This document shows positions 26,542 through 36,500 of a DNA stretch of 64,000 bases, one piece after another; position 1 is the stretch's first letter; the number at the start of each line of letters is the position of its first letter. Source of the stretch: Flavobacteriales bacterium (GTDB lineage: Bacteria > Bacteroidota > Bacteroidia > Flavobacteriales_F > PHOS-HE28). A model generated the notes under the pieces. That model was given only the letters and a program-made list of their open reading frames with translations, ran no database searches and was not told the origin of the DNA. A program made the position numbers and the translations under genes. The stretch lies in NCBI GenBank assembly GCA_016705545.1, contig JADIYA010000031.1, forward strand, positions 62,001 through 126,000, written 5' to 3'.

Positions 26542-29187
26542 TTACGCGCCCGCCTTCGCCTTCTTCTTCCCATTCCCGTTCTTCTCTTTTTCGGCAATGG
26601 GCTTCCTCACCACGATCTTCCCGTCGAACACGTCGATCACCTGCTCCACGCCGGGCTCCAGGGTGCCCGCGATGATCTGGCGGCTCATTTCGTTCAGGAG
26701 CTCTTTCTGGATCAGGCGCTTCACGGGGCGTGCACCGAACTGCGGGTCGAAGCCGGCTGAGCCGATGTGCTCGATGAGCTCTTCGCTCGGGATGAGCTGG
26801 TAGCCTTTCTCCTCGAGCTTGGCGAGCAACTGGTGCAACTGCAGCTTCACGATCTCGCGCACATCGCCCTGGCTCAGCGGACGGAACATGATCAGCTCGT
26901 CCACGCGGTTGAGGAACTCGGGGCGCACGGTCTTGCGCAGCAACTCCATCACTTCGCGCTGGGTCTTCTCCACCACGGCGTCCACGTCCTTGCGTTCGAG
27001 GTTCTCGAAGTTCTCCTGGATGATGTGCGAGCCGATGTTGCTCGTCATGATGATGATGGTGTTCTTGAAGTTGACCACCCGGCCCTTGTTGTCGGTGAGG
27101 CGGCCATCGTCGAGCACTTGCAGCAGGATGTTCCACACGTCCGGGTGGGCCTTCTCGATCTCGTCGAGCAGCACCACGCTGTACGGCTTGCGGCGCACGG
27201 CCTCGGTGAGCTGCCCGCCCTCGTCGTAGCCCACGTAGCCGGGAGGCGCACCCACGAGCCGGCTGACGCTGTGGCGCTCCTGGTACTCGCTCATGTCGAT
27301 GCGCGTCATGGCGTGCTCATCGTTGAAGAGGATCTCGCTGAGCGCTTTCGCCAGTTCGGTCTTACCGACGCCGGTGGTGCCGAGGAAGATGAAGGAACCG
27401 ATCGGTCGTTTCTCATCGCCCATGCCTGCACGGTTGCGGCGCACGGCATCAGCCACGGCCCGCACGGCTTCGTCCTGACCGATCACGCGCTTGTGCAATT
27501 CGTCCTCCAGCTTCAGGAGCTTGGTGCGCTCGGCCTCCAGCATACGCGTGACGGGCACGCCGGTCCAACGGCTCACCACGGCGGCGATCTCCTCCACGTC
27601 CACTTCCTCCTTGATCATCTTGCTGTCGGCCTGCATGGTGATCAATTCTTCCTTGGCGGTAGCCAGTTCCTTCTCGGTCTCCTGGATGCGGCCGTAGCGG
27701 ATCTCGGCCACCTTGCCGAAGTCGCCTTCGCGCTCGTATTGCGCGGCCTGGTGCTTCAACTCTTCGATCTTGTCCTTGGCGCTATTGATGCGTTCCACCA
27801 ATGCGCGCTCGCTCTCCCAACGGGCCTTGAAGCCGTCGCGCTTACCGCCCAGTTCCGCGAGTTCCTTGTTCAGCTCGGCGAGCTTGGCCACGTCGTTCTC
27901 GCGCTTGATGGCCTCGCGCTCGATCTCCAGCTGCATGATGCGGCGGTCGATCTCGTCGAGCTCCTCGGGCTTGGAGTTGATCTCCATGCGCAGTTTGCTC
28001 GCGGCCTCGTCGATCAGGTCGATGGCCTTGTCCGGCAGGAAACGGTCGGCGATGTAGCGCGTGCTCAGTTCCACGGCGGCGATGATCGCGGCGTCCTTGA
28101 TCAGCACCTTGTGGTGGCTCTCGTACTTCTCCTTCAGGCCGCGCAGGATGGAGATGGCGTCCTCGCGTGAAGGCTCATCGACCATCACCTTCTGGAAGCG
28201 GCGCTCCAAGGCCTTGTCCTTCTCGAAGTACTTCTGGTACTCGTTGAGCGTGGTGGCGCCGATGCTGCGCAGTTCGCCGCGTGCGAGGGCTGGCTTCAGG
28301 ATGTTGGCGGCGTCCATGGCGCCTTCGCCACCGCCCGCGCCCACCAGCGTGTGGATCTCGTCGATGAAGAGGATGATGCTGCCTTCGGCGCTGATGACTT
28401 CCTTCACCACGGCCTTGAGGCGTTCCTCGAACTCGCCCTTGTACTTGGCACCGGCGATCAGCGCGGCGATGTCCAGGCTGAAGACCTGCTTGCCCTTGAG
28501 GTCCTCGGGGATGTCGCCGCTCACGATGCGTTGCGCGATGCCCTCGGCGATGGCGGTCTTGCCCACGCCGGGCTCACCGATCAGGATCGGGTTGTTCTTG
28601 GTGCGGCGGCTGAGGATCTGCAGCACGCGGCGGATCTCCTCGTCGCGCCCGATCACAGGATCGAGCTTGTTGTCCTTGGCGAGCTGGTTGAGGTTCTTCG
28701 CGTACTTGTTCAGCGCGTTGTAGGTCTCCTCCTGGCTCTGGCTGGTCACCTTGCTGCCCTTGCGCAGGTCCTTGATGGCGGCGATCAGGTCCTTCTTGGT
28801 GACGCCATTGTCCTTCAGCAGTTGGCTCACGGTATCGCCGCTGTCGAGGATGCCGATGAGCATGTGCTCCACGCTGGCGAACTCATCGCCGAACTCCTTC
28901 AGCGCGGCGAGGGCCTTGGTGAGCGCATCGCTGCTGTAGCGTGACAGCGAGATCTGTCCGCCGCTCACCTTGGGATAACCCTGCACGATACGGTCCAAGG
29001 CCTGCTGCATCGCGGGCAGGTTCACGTTCAGCTTCTTCAGCAGGAAGGGCGAAACGTCGGCGTCCACTTCCAGGATGCCCTTGAGCAGGTGGCCGTTCTC
29101 GAGCATCTGCTGGCCGTATCCGGTGGCGATGGTCTGCGCCTGTTGGATGGCCTGCTGGGAGCGGATGGTGAATTTGTTGAGGTCCAT
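26542..29187 (-). CDS. clpB: ATP-dependent disaggregase ClpB
   Basis: 881 residues, full length. In order it has a Clp N domain (two repeats, 1-145), NBD1 with Walker A GEPGVGKTAIAEG and Walker B IILFIDEIH, the coiled-coil middle domain (about 400-525, IDRRIMQLEIEREAIKREN), and NBD2 with GTTGVGKTELAKAL and VLLDEIEKAHPDVW. The C-terminus carries FDPQFGARPVKR. It works with DnaK to resolve aggregated proteins. The C-terminal Lys/Gly tail is low complexity. No CIRCE or HrcA site was seen in the upstream gap. Confidence 0.95.
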   Translation of the reverse strand: MDLNKFTIRSQQAIQQAQTIATGYGQQMLENGHLLKGILEVDADVSPFLLKKLNVNLPAMQQALDRIVQGYPKVSGGQISLSRYSSDALTKALAALKEFGDEFASVEHMLIGILDSGDTVSQLLKDNGVTKKDLIAAIKDLRKGSKVTSQSQEETYNALNKYAKNLNQLAKDNKLDPVIGRDEEIRRVLQILSRRTKNNPILIGEPGVGKTAIAEGIAQRIVSGDIPEDLKGKQVFSLDIAALIAGAKYKGEFEERLKAVVKEVISAEGSIILFIDEIHTLVGAGGGEGAMDAANILKPALARGELRSIGATTLNEYQKYFEKDKALERRFQKVMVDEPSREDAISILRGLKEKYESHHKVLIKDAAIIAAVELSTRYIADRFLPDKAIDLIDEAASKLRMEINSKPEELDEIDRRIMQLEIEREAIKRENDVAKLAELNKELAELGGKRDGFKARWESERALVERINSAKDKIEELKHQAAQYEREGDFGKVAEIRYGRIQETEKELATAKEELITMQADSKMIKEEVDVEEIAAVVSRWTGVPVTRMLEAERTKLLKLEDELHKRVIGQDEAVRAVADAVRRNRAGMGDEKRPIGSFIFLGTTGVGKTELAKALSEILFNDEHAMTRIDMSEYQERHSVSRLVGAPPGYVGYDEGGQLTEAVRRKPYSVVLLDEIEKAHPDVWNILLQVLDDGRLTDNKGRVVNFKNTIIIMTSNIGSHIIQENFENLERKDVDAVVEKTQREVMELLRKTVRPEFLNRVDELIMFRPLSQGDVREIVKLQLHQLLAKLEEKGYQLIPSEELIEHIGSAGFDPQFGARPVKRLIQKELLNEMSRQIIAGTLEPGVEQVIDVFDGKIVVRKPIAEKEKNGNGKKKAKAGA

Positions 29188-29993
29188 GGTTGAGGTCTTG
29201 TTTTCGTAGCCGGTAGCTGCGACCGCGAAGAACGAAGCGGGAAGCAGGCCCGTGAGCTTTCAGAGGTCTCCCCGCCTATCAACCTCCGCTCCGCTCATCA
29301 GGAACGGCGCTTCTGGCAGGTGAAGTTCGTGCGGCAATGCCAGAACGACCACTTGCCGCGCAGCCAGCCTGAAAAATGGACCTTTTCTGATCAACCTGCT
29401 CGAAGTTCAATGGATCCGAATCACCTATCTCTGGTAATAGCTGATGCTGCCGAGAATGCACCGTCTGATCGCCGGTCGAATTATCAACAACGAGCACCAG
29501 ATGCTCCAGCGCGCTCTAAATTCGTAATCATGTCAGCGGACCTTGAGTGGAACATAGCGGTTAGCGCAAGTGCGCTGGGCCGACTGGCCGACTGGCCGAC
29601 TGGCCGACTGGCCGACTGGCCGACTGGCCGACTGGCCGACTGGCCGACTGATCCTCCAACTTGCCAAGGTATTCCGTGCATGTGCGCGCTTGCGCCGGAT
29701 CGCGAGCGTATTCTCAACCGCCAGCTCTATGTTGCGCTCGAGGGTTGAACAATTCTCTGTTGCCCATTGGCACGGGCGCCGCCGCAAGCACCGCTTGCGA
29801 CGGCCCCGGCCCGATGCGCCATGCAAAGGGCTGGGGTGAGCTCGACACGCGCTGCTCTTGCTAGCCAAGCAGCGCACGCCCACCGATGGCGGTCTATCTT
29901 TCGGATGCCTCGCCGCAACCCGCGCCGGACGATGGCATTAGCGCAAGCGGAAGAAGGACCGGAACGATTGCTTCCGGCCGATACGAACGAACG
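29188..29993 (+). other. Long non-coding stretch with tandem repeat and possible decayed coding DNA
   Basis: 806 bp without a convincing gene. It holds the 8-bp tandem repeat at 29578-29649 and low-quality open frames only. On the minus strand a fragment reading HLVLVVDNSTGDQT (about 29465-29505) resembles the first strand of family 2 glycosyltransferases. Another (about 29665-29755) reads TLERNIELAVENTLAIRRKR and looks protein-like, but the repeat and stops break both. They may be remnants of a lost gene. Confidence 0.4.
29578..29649. repeat. Nine perfect tandem copies of an 8-bp unit
   Basis: The unit GGCCGACT is repeated nine times without a mismatch (72 bp). Since 8 is not a multiple of 3, copy-number change would shift any reading frame crossing it. 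No intact gene spans it. Confidence 0.95.
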
Positions 29994-31019
29994 ATGACTC
30001 CCACAGCGATGAACAACAGATGGCTCGGCGCTATGCAGAACATGATCTTGTGCTGCCTGTTGTTCTTTGCTGCTCCGCGCTGCGAAGCGCAGAACCTGTT
30101 GCCAAACCCGGGCTTCGAAGAATCCGATTCATGCTCCGCAGAGATTCCTTGGGTGAACGCCCTTCTCTATTGGCATAGCGCCAACGGAACGCCAGATTAC
30201 CTGCAGAGCTGTCTGGCGTATGGGAATTTCCAAGGGTTACCCATGAATTACTTCACCTACCAGGAGCCGTTCGAGGGTGCCTCGTGCGTGGGCATGCACA
30301 CGTACTATCAGAGTGGCGTAACGGAATACCGTGAATGGGTCATGGCGCCCTTGTCGGAACCTTTGGTGGTGGGGCAGACCTACTACTGCAGTTTCCGGGC
30401 GAACGCGGCTTTCGGTGGCAACACCCAGTATCCACAGATCTGGTTGGCCAATGACAAGGTGGGCATGCTCTTCACCATGCAAGACCGTCCGTGGGCCCTT
30501 GGAGACCCTTATCCTGTGCCACCCAACTATGCCCACATCGCCTATCCGCAGGTACTCGTGGATACGGTGGGCTGGACCTTGGTGAGTGGCAGCTTCGTGG
30601 CAGACAGTGCCTACCAGTACGTGATGATCGGGCTGTTCTTCAGTAACGCCTTGACGGACACACTTCATTTCGCGGACCCGAACTCTGTGTTCCCGTGGTA
30701 TCCGCGCGCATACACCTTGGTGGATGAGGTTTGTGTATCGGCCAGCTTGGCGGGTTGCGATCTGGGGCAAGGGGTAGGCGAGGAACTTGCCACACGCCCT
30801 GTGTTGTTTCCCAATCCTGCGCAGGACCAATTGGTCGTAGGCAAGCGGGCAGGGGCGGAAGCGGAGGTGTTGGATGCTGTAGGGCGCCTGTTGTGGAAGG
30901 GCCGGATCACGAGCGACAGCTGGATACTGGATGTGGGGTCTTGGGCACGCGGGGCTTATCTGCTGCGCATGACGCTTCGCGGCAGGGTGGAGTCGCATCA
31001 GTTCGTATTGATCGAATAG
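29994..31019 (+). CDS. Secreted protein with N-terminal jelly-roll-like domain and T9SS tail
   Basis: 341 residues from ATG 29994 (30009 or 30033 are also possible, both before the hydrophobic core). The signal peptide ends at CEAQ. NLLPNPGFEESDSC opens a domain found at the N-terminus of many Bacteroidota OmpA-like and surface proteins, probably a carbohydrate-binding-like sandwich (about 25-245). The C-terminal 80 residues are a type A T9SS sorting domain (VLFPNPAQDQLVVG ... GAYLLRMTLRGRVESHQFVLIE). The substrate is unknown. It is followed 46 bp later by the S74 fibre gene. Confidence 0.8.
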   Translation: MTPTAMNNRWLGAMQNMILCCLLFFAAPRCEAQNLLPNPGFEESDSCSAEIPWVNALLYWHSANGTPDYLQSCLAYGNFQGLPMNYFTYQEPFEGASCVGMHTYYQSGVTEYREWVMAPLSEPLVVGQTYYCSFRANAAFGGNTQYPQIWLANDKVGMLFTMQDRPWALGDPYPVPPNYAHIAYPQVLVDTVGWTLVSGSFVADSAYQYVMIGLFFSNALTDTLHFADPNSVFPWYPRAYTLVDEVCVSASLAGCDLGQGVGEELATRPVLFPNPAQDQLVVGKRAGAEAEVLDAVGRLLWKGRITSDSWILDVGSWARGAYLLRMTLRGRVESHQFVLIE

Positions 31020-31065
31020 GGAGCATCGTTCCGGTCCTTTCGATGAACACCTAACATGAAAGGAC

Positions 31066-33114
31066 ATGAGAACGAAGAACTTCTTGAAGCACCTGATTCT
31101 GGGTGCGCTACTACTGACGACCGGCAAGGTCGTCGGACAGGTCACGACACCCAGCAACGTGGCCTCCGGCCCAACCGATTTTCTGGGTTGGGATAATACG
31201 GTGACCAACAACTTCCCGCTGCGGGTGCGGCACGATAGGAACGAGCGGATCGAGTGGTACACCGACGCGGTGCGGCGCATGTTCCTGCACCAGACGCTGA
31301 CAGGCCAGACGGTGAATGGCTACACCACAGTTGACCTGAGCGGCAATCTGGGAATCGGCCTCTTCAACGCGACTACCGGATCTGGTCCAATCGTTCGGCC
31401 CCTTACGCTCCTGCATCTGGACAATGGCGGCACCGAGGACGCCGGCTTCCGGGACTGGATGCGAACGGGCGCGACCATGACTCACCTTTCCGACTTGATG
31501 TACGTGGGCCTTAAGATTGACACGGCAGATGTCAACACGGCCGCCATCGTCTGGAGCGACAACAACCAAGGTGGTTTGAGCGGCCCGGATCGTCTTCGGT
31601 TCATCTTCACGCGAGACAATCAAGGTGGCACCATCGCAGCGAGCGACGATGGGCTGGAGATTGCCCGGATGATCCCTGCCGCGAGTGCCAACGAGGGCTT
31701 CTTCGGAGTCGGGGACTGGTTCACCGATGGCACGAATCCCGATGAGCGGCTCGATGTGCTGGACCGCACGATCCGCATTCGCCGTTTGATCCCGGACTAC
31801 CAGAACGACACCTTGGACCAAATCGTAGTGGCCGATTCCACCGGCCGTTTGCATTGGCGTGACATCAGCACCATCAGCGGAGCGGATTGTGATTGGGTGA
31901 TCCAGAGCCCGGATCCACATGTGAGTTCTTCGTATTCCGGAAGCTCTTGCACTTGGGGCGATACGCATGGTGTCGGGATCGGCCTTCCGATTCCGAAGTT
32001 CAAGCTACAAGTCTTCCACCATGATAACACGCTTCTCGAGGAGACTGCGATCTGGGGGTCAAGCAGATTCGCTCTCTCTAACTACGAGTGGATGCCGGCA
32101 ATTCATGGCGAGGCGCGCTCTCCAGGGTCAGATGATGTGAACACCATGCAGTCCATCGGAGTGCAAGGGGATGCAACTGGGGCTGTTTACAGTTATGGTG
32201 TTTTCGGACAAGCTGCTCAGAGCTCTTCGGCCAACGGTCAAGCATTCGGACTATTGGGCGTCTTCGGCATGGCAAACTCATTTGACAACTCCGATTGGAA
32301 CGTGGGAGTCTATGGCAAGGCAGCCGGAGCATCGAACGGGAATGACTGGGGAGGGTGGTTTGAAGGCCGTGGTTTCCTGGGAGCAAGTGCATGGAATTAC
32401 TCGGACGAGAGCTTGAAGACGGATATCCAATCCTTGGCACCGTCAACTTCGCTTGATGCGATAATGGACCTGCAACCAAGAAGTTACTCGTACGATACCG
32501 TCCAGTTCCATGGCTTGGGACTACCTGCGACCCAGCAATTGGGGCTGGTGGCGCAAGAGGTTGAACCTGTTCTTCCTCAGTTGGTAATGGATGTGACGCG
32601 CCCGGCTTTGATGGATAGCACAGGTCAGGTTGCCCAGGAAGCGTTGCAGTTCAAGGCCATGAACTACATCGGTCTGATTCCTGTGCTTGTATCAGCCATG
32701 CAAGCGCAGAACGCACGTATCGATGAGTTGGAAATGCAACTCGCCTCCTGCTGCGCCACCAACGATGACGGCGCACGCGGCGCTCCAGTCACCGGCAGCG
32801 CGCTCGGTTCGTCCTCAACGCTCAATCCGGCGGAGCAACTCACCCCCGCTCAAGAGCGCCTCTTGCGCATCGCGCCCAATCCCTTCACCGACCGCACCAC
32901 GCTCTATTGCACGCTGGAGCGCGCCGGGCGCATGCAGTTGATCGCCAACAGCGCCGATGGCCGCGACCTGAAGGTGTTGCAGGAAGGCCAGCGCGAAGCA
33001 GGTGAGTTCCAGTACGAGTGGAGCACCGAGAACCTTGCGCCCGGCGGGTACTACATCACCCTCTTGCTCGATGGCGAGCCGGTGGTGAAGCGCGCCGTGA
33101 AGGTGGGGCGGTAG
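31066..33114 (+). CDS. Tail-fibre-like protein with S74 autoprotease-chaperone domain and T9SS tail
   Basis: 682 residues with a signal peptide ending at VVGQ. A long beta-rich stalk follows. The intramolecular chaperone (peptidase S74) domain starts at YSDESLKTDI, whose Ser (S446) and Lys (K451) form the expected catalytic dyad, and continues through QLGLVAQEVEPVLP. A short helical coil (VSAMQAQNARIDELEMQL) and a type A T9SS sorting domain (about 600-682, RIAPNPFTDRTTL) end the protein. S74 domains trimerise fibres and then cut themselves off. Here cutting would separate the stalk from its sorting domain, which is odd. A hairpin terminator follows. Confidence 0.87.
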   Translation: MRTKNFLKHLILGALLLTTGKVVGQVTTPSNVASGPTDFLGWDNTVTNNFPLRVRHDRNERIEWYTDAVRRMFLHQTLTGQTVNGYTTVDLSGNLGIGLFNATTGSGPIVRPLTLLHLDNGGTEDAGFRDWMRTGATMTHLSDLMYVGLKIDTADVNTAAIVWSDNNQGGLSGPDRLRFIFTRDNQGGTIAASDDGLEIARMIPAASANEGFFGVGDWFTDGTNPDERLDVLDRTIRIRRLIPDYQNDTLDQIVVADSTGRLHWRDISTISGADCDWVIQSPDPHVSSSYSGSSCTWGDTHGVGIGLPIPKFKLQVFHHDNTLLEETAIWGSSRFALSNYEWMPAIHGEARSPGSDDVNTMQSIGVQGDATGAVYSYGVFGQAAQSSSANGQAFGLLGVFGMANSFDNSDWNVGVYGKAAGASNGNDWGGWFEGRGFLGASAWNYSDESLKTDIQSLAPSTSLDAIMDLQPRSYSYDTVQFHGLGLPATQQLGLVAQEVEPVLPQLVMDVTRPALMDSTGQVAQEALQFKAMNYIGLIPVLVSAMQAQNARIDELEMQLASCCATNDDGARGAPVTGSALGSSSTLNPAEQLTPAQERLLRIAPNPFTDRTTLYCTLERAGRMQLIANSADGRDLKVLQEGQREAGEFQYEWSTENLAPGGYYITLLLDGEPVVKRAVKVGR

Positions 33115-33133
33115 CGTCGCCACGTTCGACTCG

Positions 33134-33163
33134 AAGGATGCCCGGAGCGCTCCGGGCATCCTT
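33134..33163 (+). terminator. Hairpin terminator after the S74 fibre gene
   Basis: A perfect 13-bp stem (AAGGATGCCCGGA / TCCGGGCATCCTT) with a 4-nt GCGC loop lies 20 nt past the stop. Only TTGT follows. Confidence 0.7.
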
Positions 33164-33227
33164 GTATTCAGGCATGCCCCAAGGCGATCGCCATGTGCGG
33201 CAGCACAATCCGGCGTAGCCTTGCACC

Positions 33228-33431
33228 ATGCACGCCGCCGGCCCTTGGATGCCGCCCTTCGAGGTGCCCGATGATCCGAGGCGCCGCTGCTTGCTCCAGG
33301 TGCGGCACTTCAAGACCTCCGAGCTGCGGCTCTTCCTGGCGAAGTACGCGCGCAGCCATTGGGTATTCCCCGACCGCAGCTGGTTGAGCAATGAATGGGA
33401 AGTGCTGCGCTGGGCCTACGTGAATGAGTGA
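33228..33431 (+). CDS. Small hypothetical protein
   Basis: 67 residues, basic and aromatic (RHFKTSELRLFLAKYARSHWVF, then LSNEWEVLRWAYVNE). No signal peptide or recognised domain. Support is moderate: the amino-acid pattern looks protein-like, the gene sits alone between a terminator and the next transcription unit, and a TAGCCTTG element lies just before the ATG. It could still be a chance frame. Confidence 0.45.
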   Translation: MHAAGPWMPPFEVPDDPRRRCLLQVRHFKTSELRLFLAKYARSHWVFPDRSWLSNEWEVLRWAYVNE

Positions 33432-33503
33432 GGCGACCGATTGGCGATAGCCTCGCTCAGAGCAGGCAGCAATTAGCGTCCTTCGGGTATCTTCACCCTG
33501 CGG

Positions 33504-36500
33504 ATGCCGATGACCAAGTCACTGACCCTCCTGGTGCTGACCAAGCTGGTGCTTGCTGCATCGAGCGTTGTTAGCCAGGACCATTGGGCGCGCCGCGTGG
33601 GTGCCTGGAGCAACGATGCCTTCAGCGATGTTGCGGTCGACCTTGATGGCAATCTGTATGTGGCAGGCGAGTTCGGCGGCAACATCAACCTGGCAGGCGC
33701 CACGCTCATCAGCAACGGGAGCCTCGATGCCGTGGTGGCGAAGTACAACGCCGATGGATCCTTGCTCTGGGCGAAGAGCTTCGGAGGCGCTGGCCTCGAC
33801 CGTGCGATCAAGCTGGAGCTCACCGCCGATGGGCACCTCGCCGTGGTAGGGCAGTTCATGGGCGAAGTGGATTTCGGCGGATCGAGCCTGGTCTCGCAGA
33901 ACGGCACGCAGGATTGCTTCGTGCTGAAGCTCGCACAGAGCGATGGCGCTGTGGTTTGGGCGCGCGGCGGTGGAAGTCCCGATGGCGTGGACCAGCCGAA
34001 TGGCGTGAGCGTAGGCCCCGATGGCAGCATTGCGATGGCCGGCGAGTTCCGTGGCGCGGCGGTCTTCGATCAGGGAAGCATCACCAGTGCCATCGATCCC
34101 GGCTCGGGACTGCCCAGCGTCGATATCTTCCTCGCAACCTACGCCAGCGATGGAGCGCCGCTCTGGCTGGTGCATGGTGCTGCGGAATTCGCGGACCGCG
34201 GCATGGACGTGGAGCACGACGCGGACGGCAACGTGTACCTCACCGGTCAATTCACCGACACGCTCACCCTGGCTGGCAACTTGCATGAGAACGCCATGTT
34301 CAGCGCGGTCTTCCTTGCGCGCTTCAGCCCGACGGGTACCGAGGAGTGGTTCCGCGTTTTCGGTGGCGGCACGTACAACCAGGTCTTCGAGATGGTGCTT
34401 GTGGCCGATAGCTACCTGATGCTCGTGGGCGACCTTCAGGGCACGGTGATCTTCCTCGATTCACAGCCCGACCTGTTCACGGCTACCGAGCCTCGCAGTT
34501 CCTTCCTGCTGAAGGTGGGCCTCGATGGCGAGCTGATCGCACAGAAGACTTGGGGAAGCCAATTCTCCGTGAACACCCGCGCGCTTTCCGTGCAGGAAGA
34601 GGATGTGGCCGTGTTCGGGCGCTTCACCTGCCAGCTCACCGGATTCACCGGACAGTACGGCGAGAGCAGCTTCCTGTCTTCCGGCATCTGGGACCTTTAT
34701 ATCGCGCGCTTCCAGACCAGTGACCTCGACTTCAAAGAGGCGCAGCAATTCGCGGGGATCGGCGAGAAGGTCCCTGGTGGCATCGTTCACACGGCCGATG
34801 CCGATGTGGTCTTCGCAGGCTCCTTCGGCCATGTGCTGAGCTTCCCCTCCGATGGGGACTTCAGCATGGTGCCCTTCGCGCTGGGGCAATCGGGGACGGC
34901 CCCTCCCGATTACTGCAACGATGCCAATTACCCGAGCTACAGCTTCCTGCGCGGCTCGGCACTGAAGGATGCCTTCATTGCGCGCGGCTACCTCGATGGC
35001 AGGGAGCCTCACGACCCGTTTGAGCGCAGCGGTACCGGTTGCGACCGTTCGTTCCGTCTGCCTTTGATCCGGTCAGGCGTGCAGGGCGAGCTCGGTCCCG
35101 ATTCACTTCATCGGTGCGTGCAAGCCACGCTCACCGCGCACACCTTCACGGGGTTCGATCCCGATACCTCCGTCCGCCACAATGCACCGGACTACCATTT
35201 CCTCTGGAGCAATGGGGCCATGGAGGATGAGATCGCTGTGACCACCACCGGCTGGTATTGGGTGGACGTGAGCCTCGGCCAGCAATGCTACACCTGGCGC
35301 GATTCGATGCACGTCACCGTGGAGGCCAATCCGGCCAAGCCGCTGATCAGTGACGATGTGGTGGTGAACACCGAGGCCTACTTCGCGCAGGAGATCCGCG
35401 TTTGCGAACCGCAACAGCCTTGGCTCTGGGCCACGGGACTCGATCCCGCCAATAGCGTGATGTGGACCCTGCTCGGCGGCATCATCTCCACCACCGACTC
35501 GGCGCAGGCAGTGACCACCGGCCTCTACGTGGTCATCACCACCTCCCCCGAAGGTTGCCAGCGATCGGCCGCGGTGCAGGTCATCATCGATCCTGATGGG
35601 CCCATGCTGCCTTTCGATATCGAACTGCTCTCGAATTACCCGCAGGACACCGATGACAACGACACGGTGAGCGTCTGCATGGGTTCCGATGTGGTGCTGC
35701 AGGTCACTCCGACGATCACCCTCGCAGGCCAGCCAACGGGCCTTACCTATGGCATTACGGCATTCTACCGATGCACGGCAGCTGGCCCTTGGTCCCCAAC
35801 CGTCAACAACCTCATCGGCTTCAATTGCAACACATCCTTCTCCACCGAAGGCTGGTACACGCACGAGTTCGGCTTCATGCTCACCAATGCGCCATGCGGC
35901 GAGGACACGCTATTCGTCGCAGGCATCGACAGCATTTACGTGATTCCCTTGCCCTTGCTCCAGCCTGAACTGCTGATCTCCGCGGGCGCATTGATCTGTC
36001 CAGGTGATACCCTGCCCATCGTGGCGGTGTGCAGCAACTGCACCAACAGCGTGCTCACCGGGCCGGGCATCTCGGGCTTCAGCGGAGACACCGCCTTCGT
36101 GACCATGGCCGGGACGTACACGTTCACGGGCTACACCATTTCACCCGATGGCTGCAACGGATTTGGACAATCGGGCACGGAAGTCTCCTGGAACCCGCTG
36201 CCGCCGCTTTTCGTGGACCCGCTCGATGGCATCATCTGCCCGAACGATTCAGCAATGGTCTGGACCGATGCGCCCGGCAGCGATTGGCAGTGGTACGGCC
36301 CGCTCGGCCCGCTTAGCCAGTACAACGACAGCATCTATGCCTCGCAGCAGGGCTTTTACTACCTGGAGATGACTGATACGCTCGGGTGCCGTGTCACCAG
36401 CAGCCCGATCCTGATCACCGACTACGCCACGCCCTTCTTGAATGTGATCCCCGATAACGTGATCTGCTAGCCGGGTGAGACGAGCACCCTTCAAGTGGTC

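Noticed and set aside
26767..28170. 467-codon plus-strand frame opposite clpB
   Set aside because: His/Leu-rich shadow of clpB; clpB is complete and unambiguous.
29465..29505. Minus-strand fragment resembling a family 2 glycosyltransferase strand
   Set aside because: Too short and not part of an intact frame; mentioned only as a possible remnant.
29578..29649. Possible CRISPR array
   Set aside because: The units are 8 bp with no spacers, and no cas genes are present.
29320..29748. Open frame of 142 codons crossing the 8-bp repeat, with repeated ADWPTGRL peptides
   Set aside because: The peptide repeat is only the translation of the DNA tandem repeat; the flanks lack coding character, a start signal or family resemblance.
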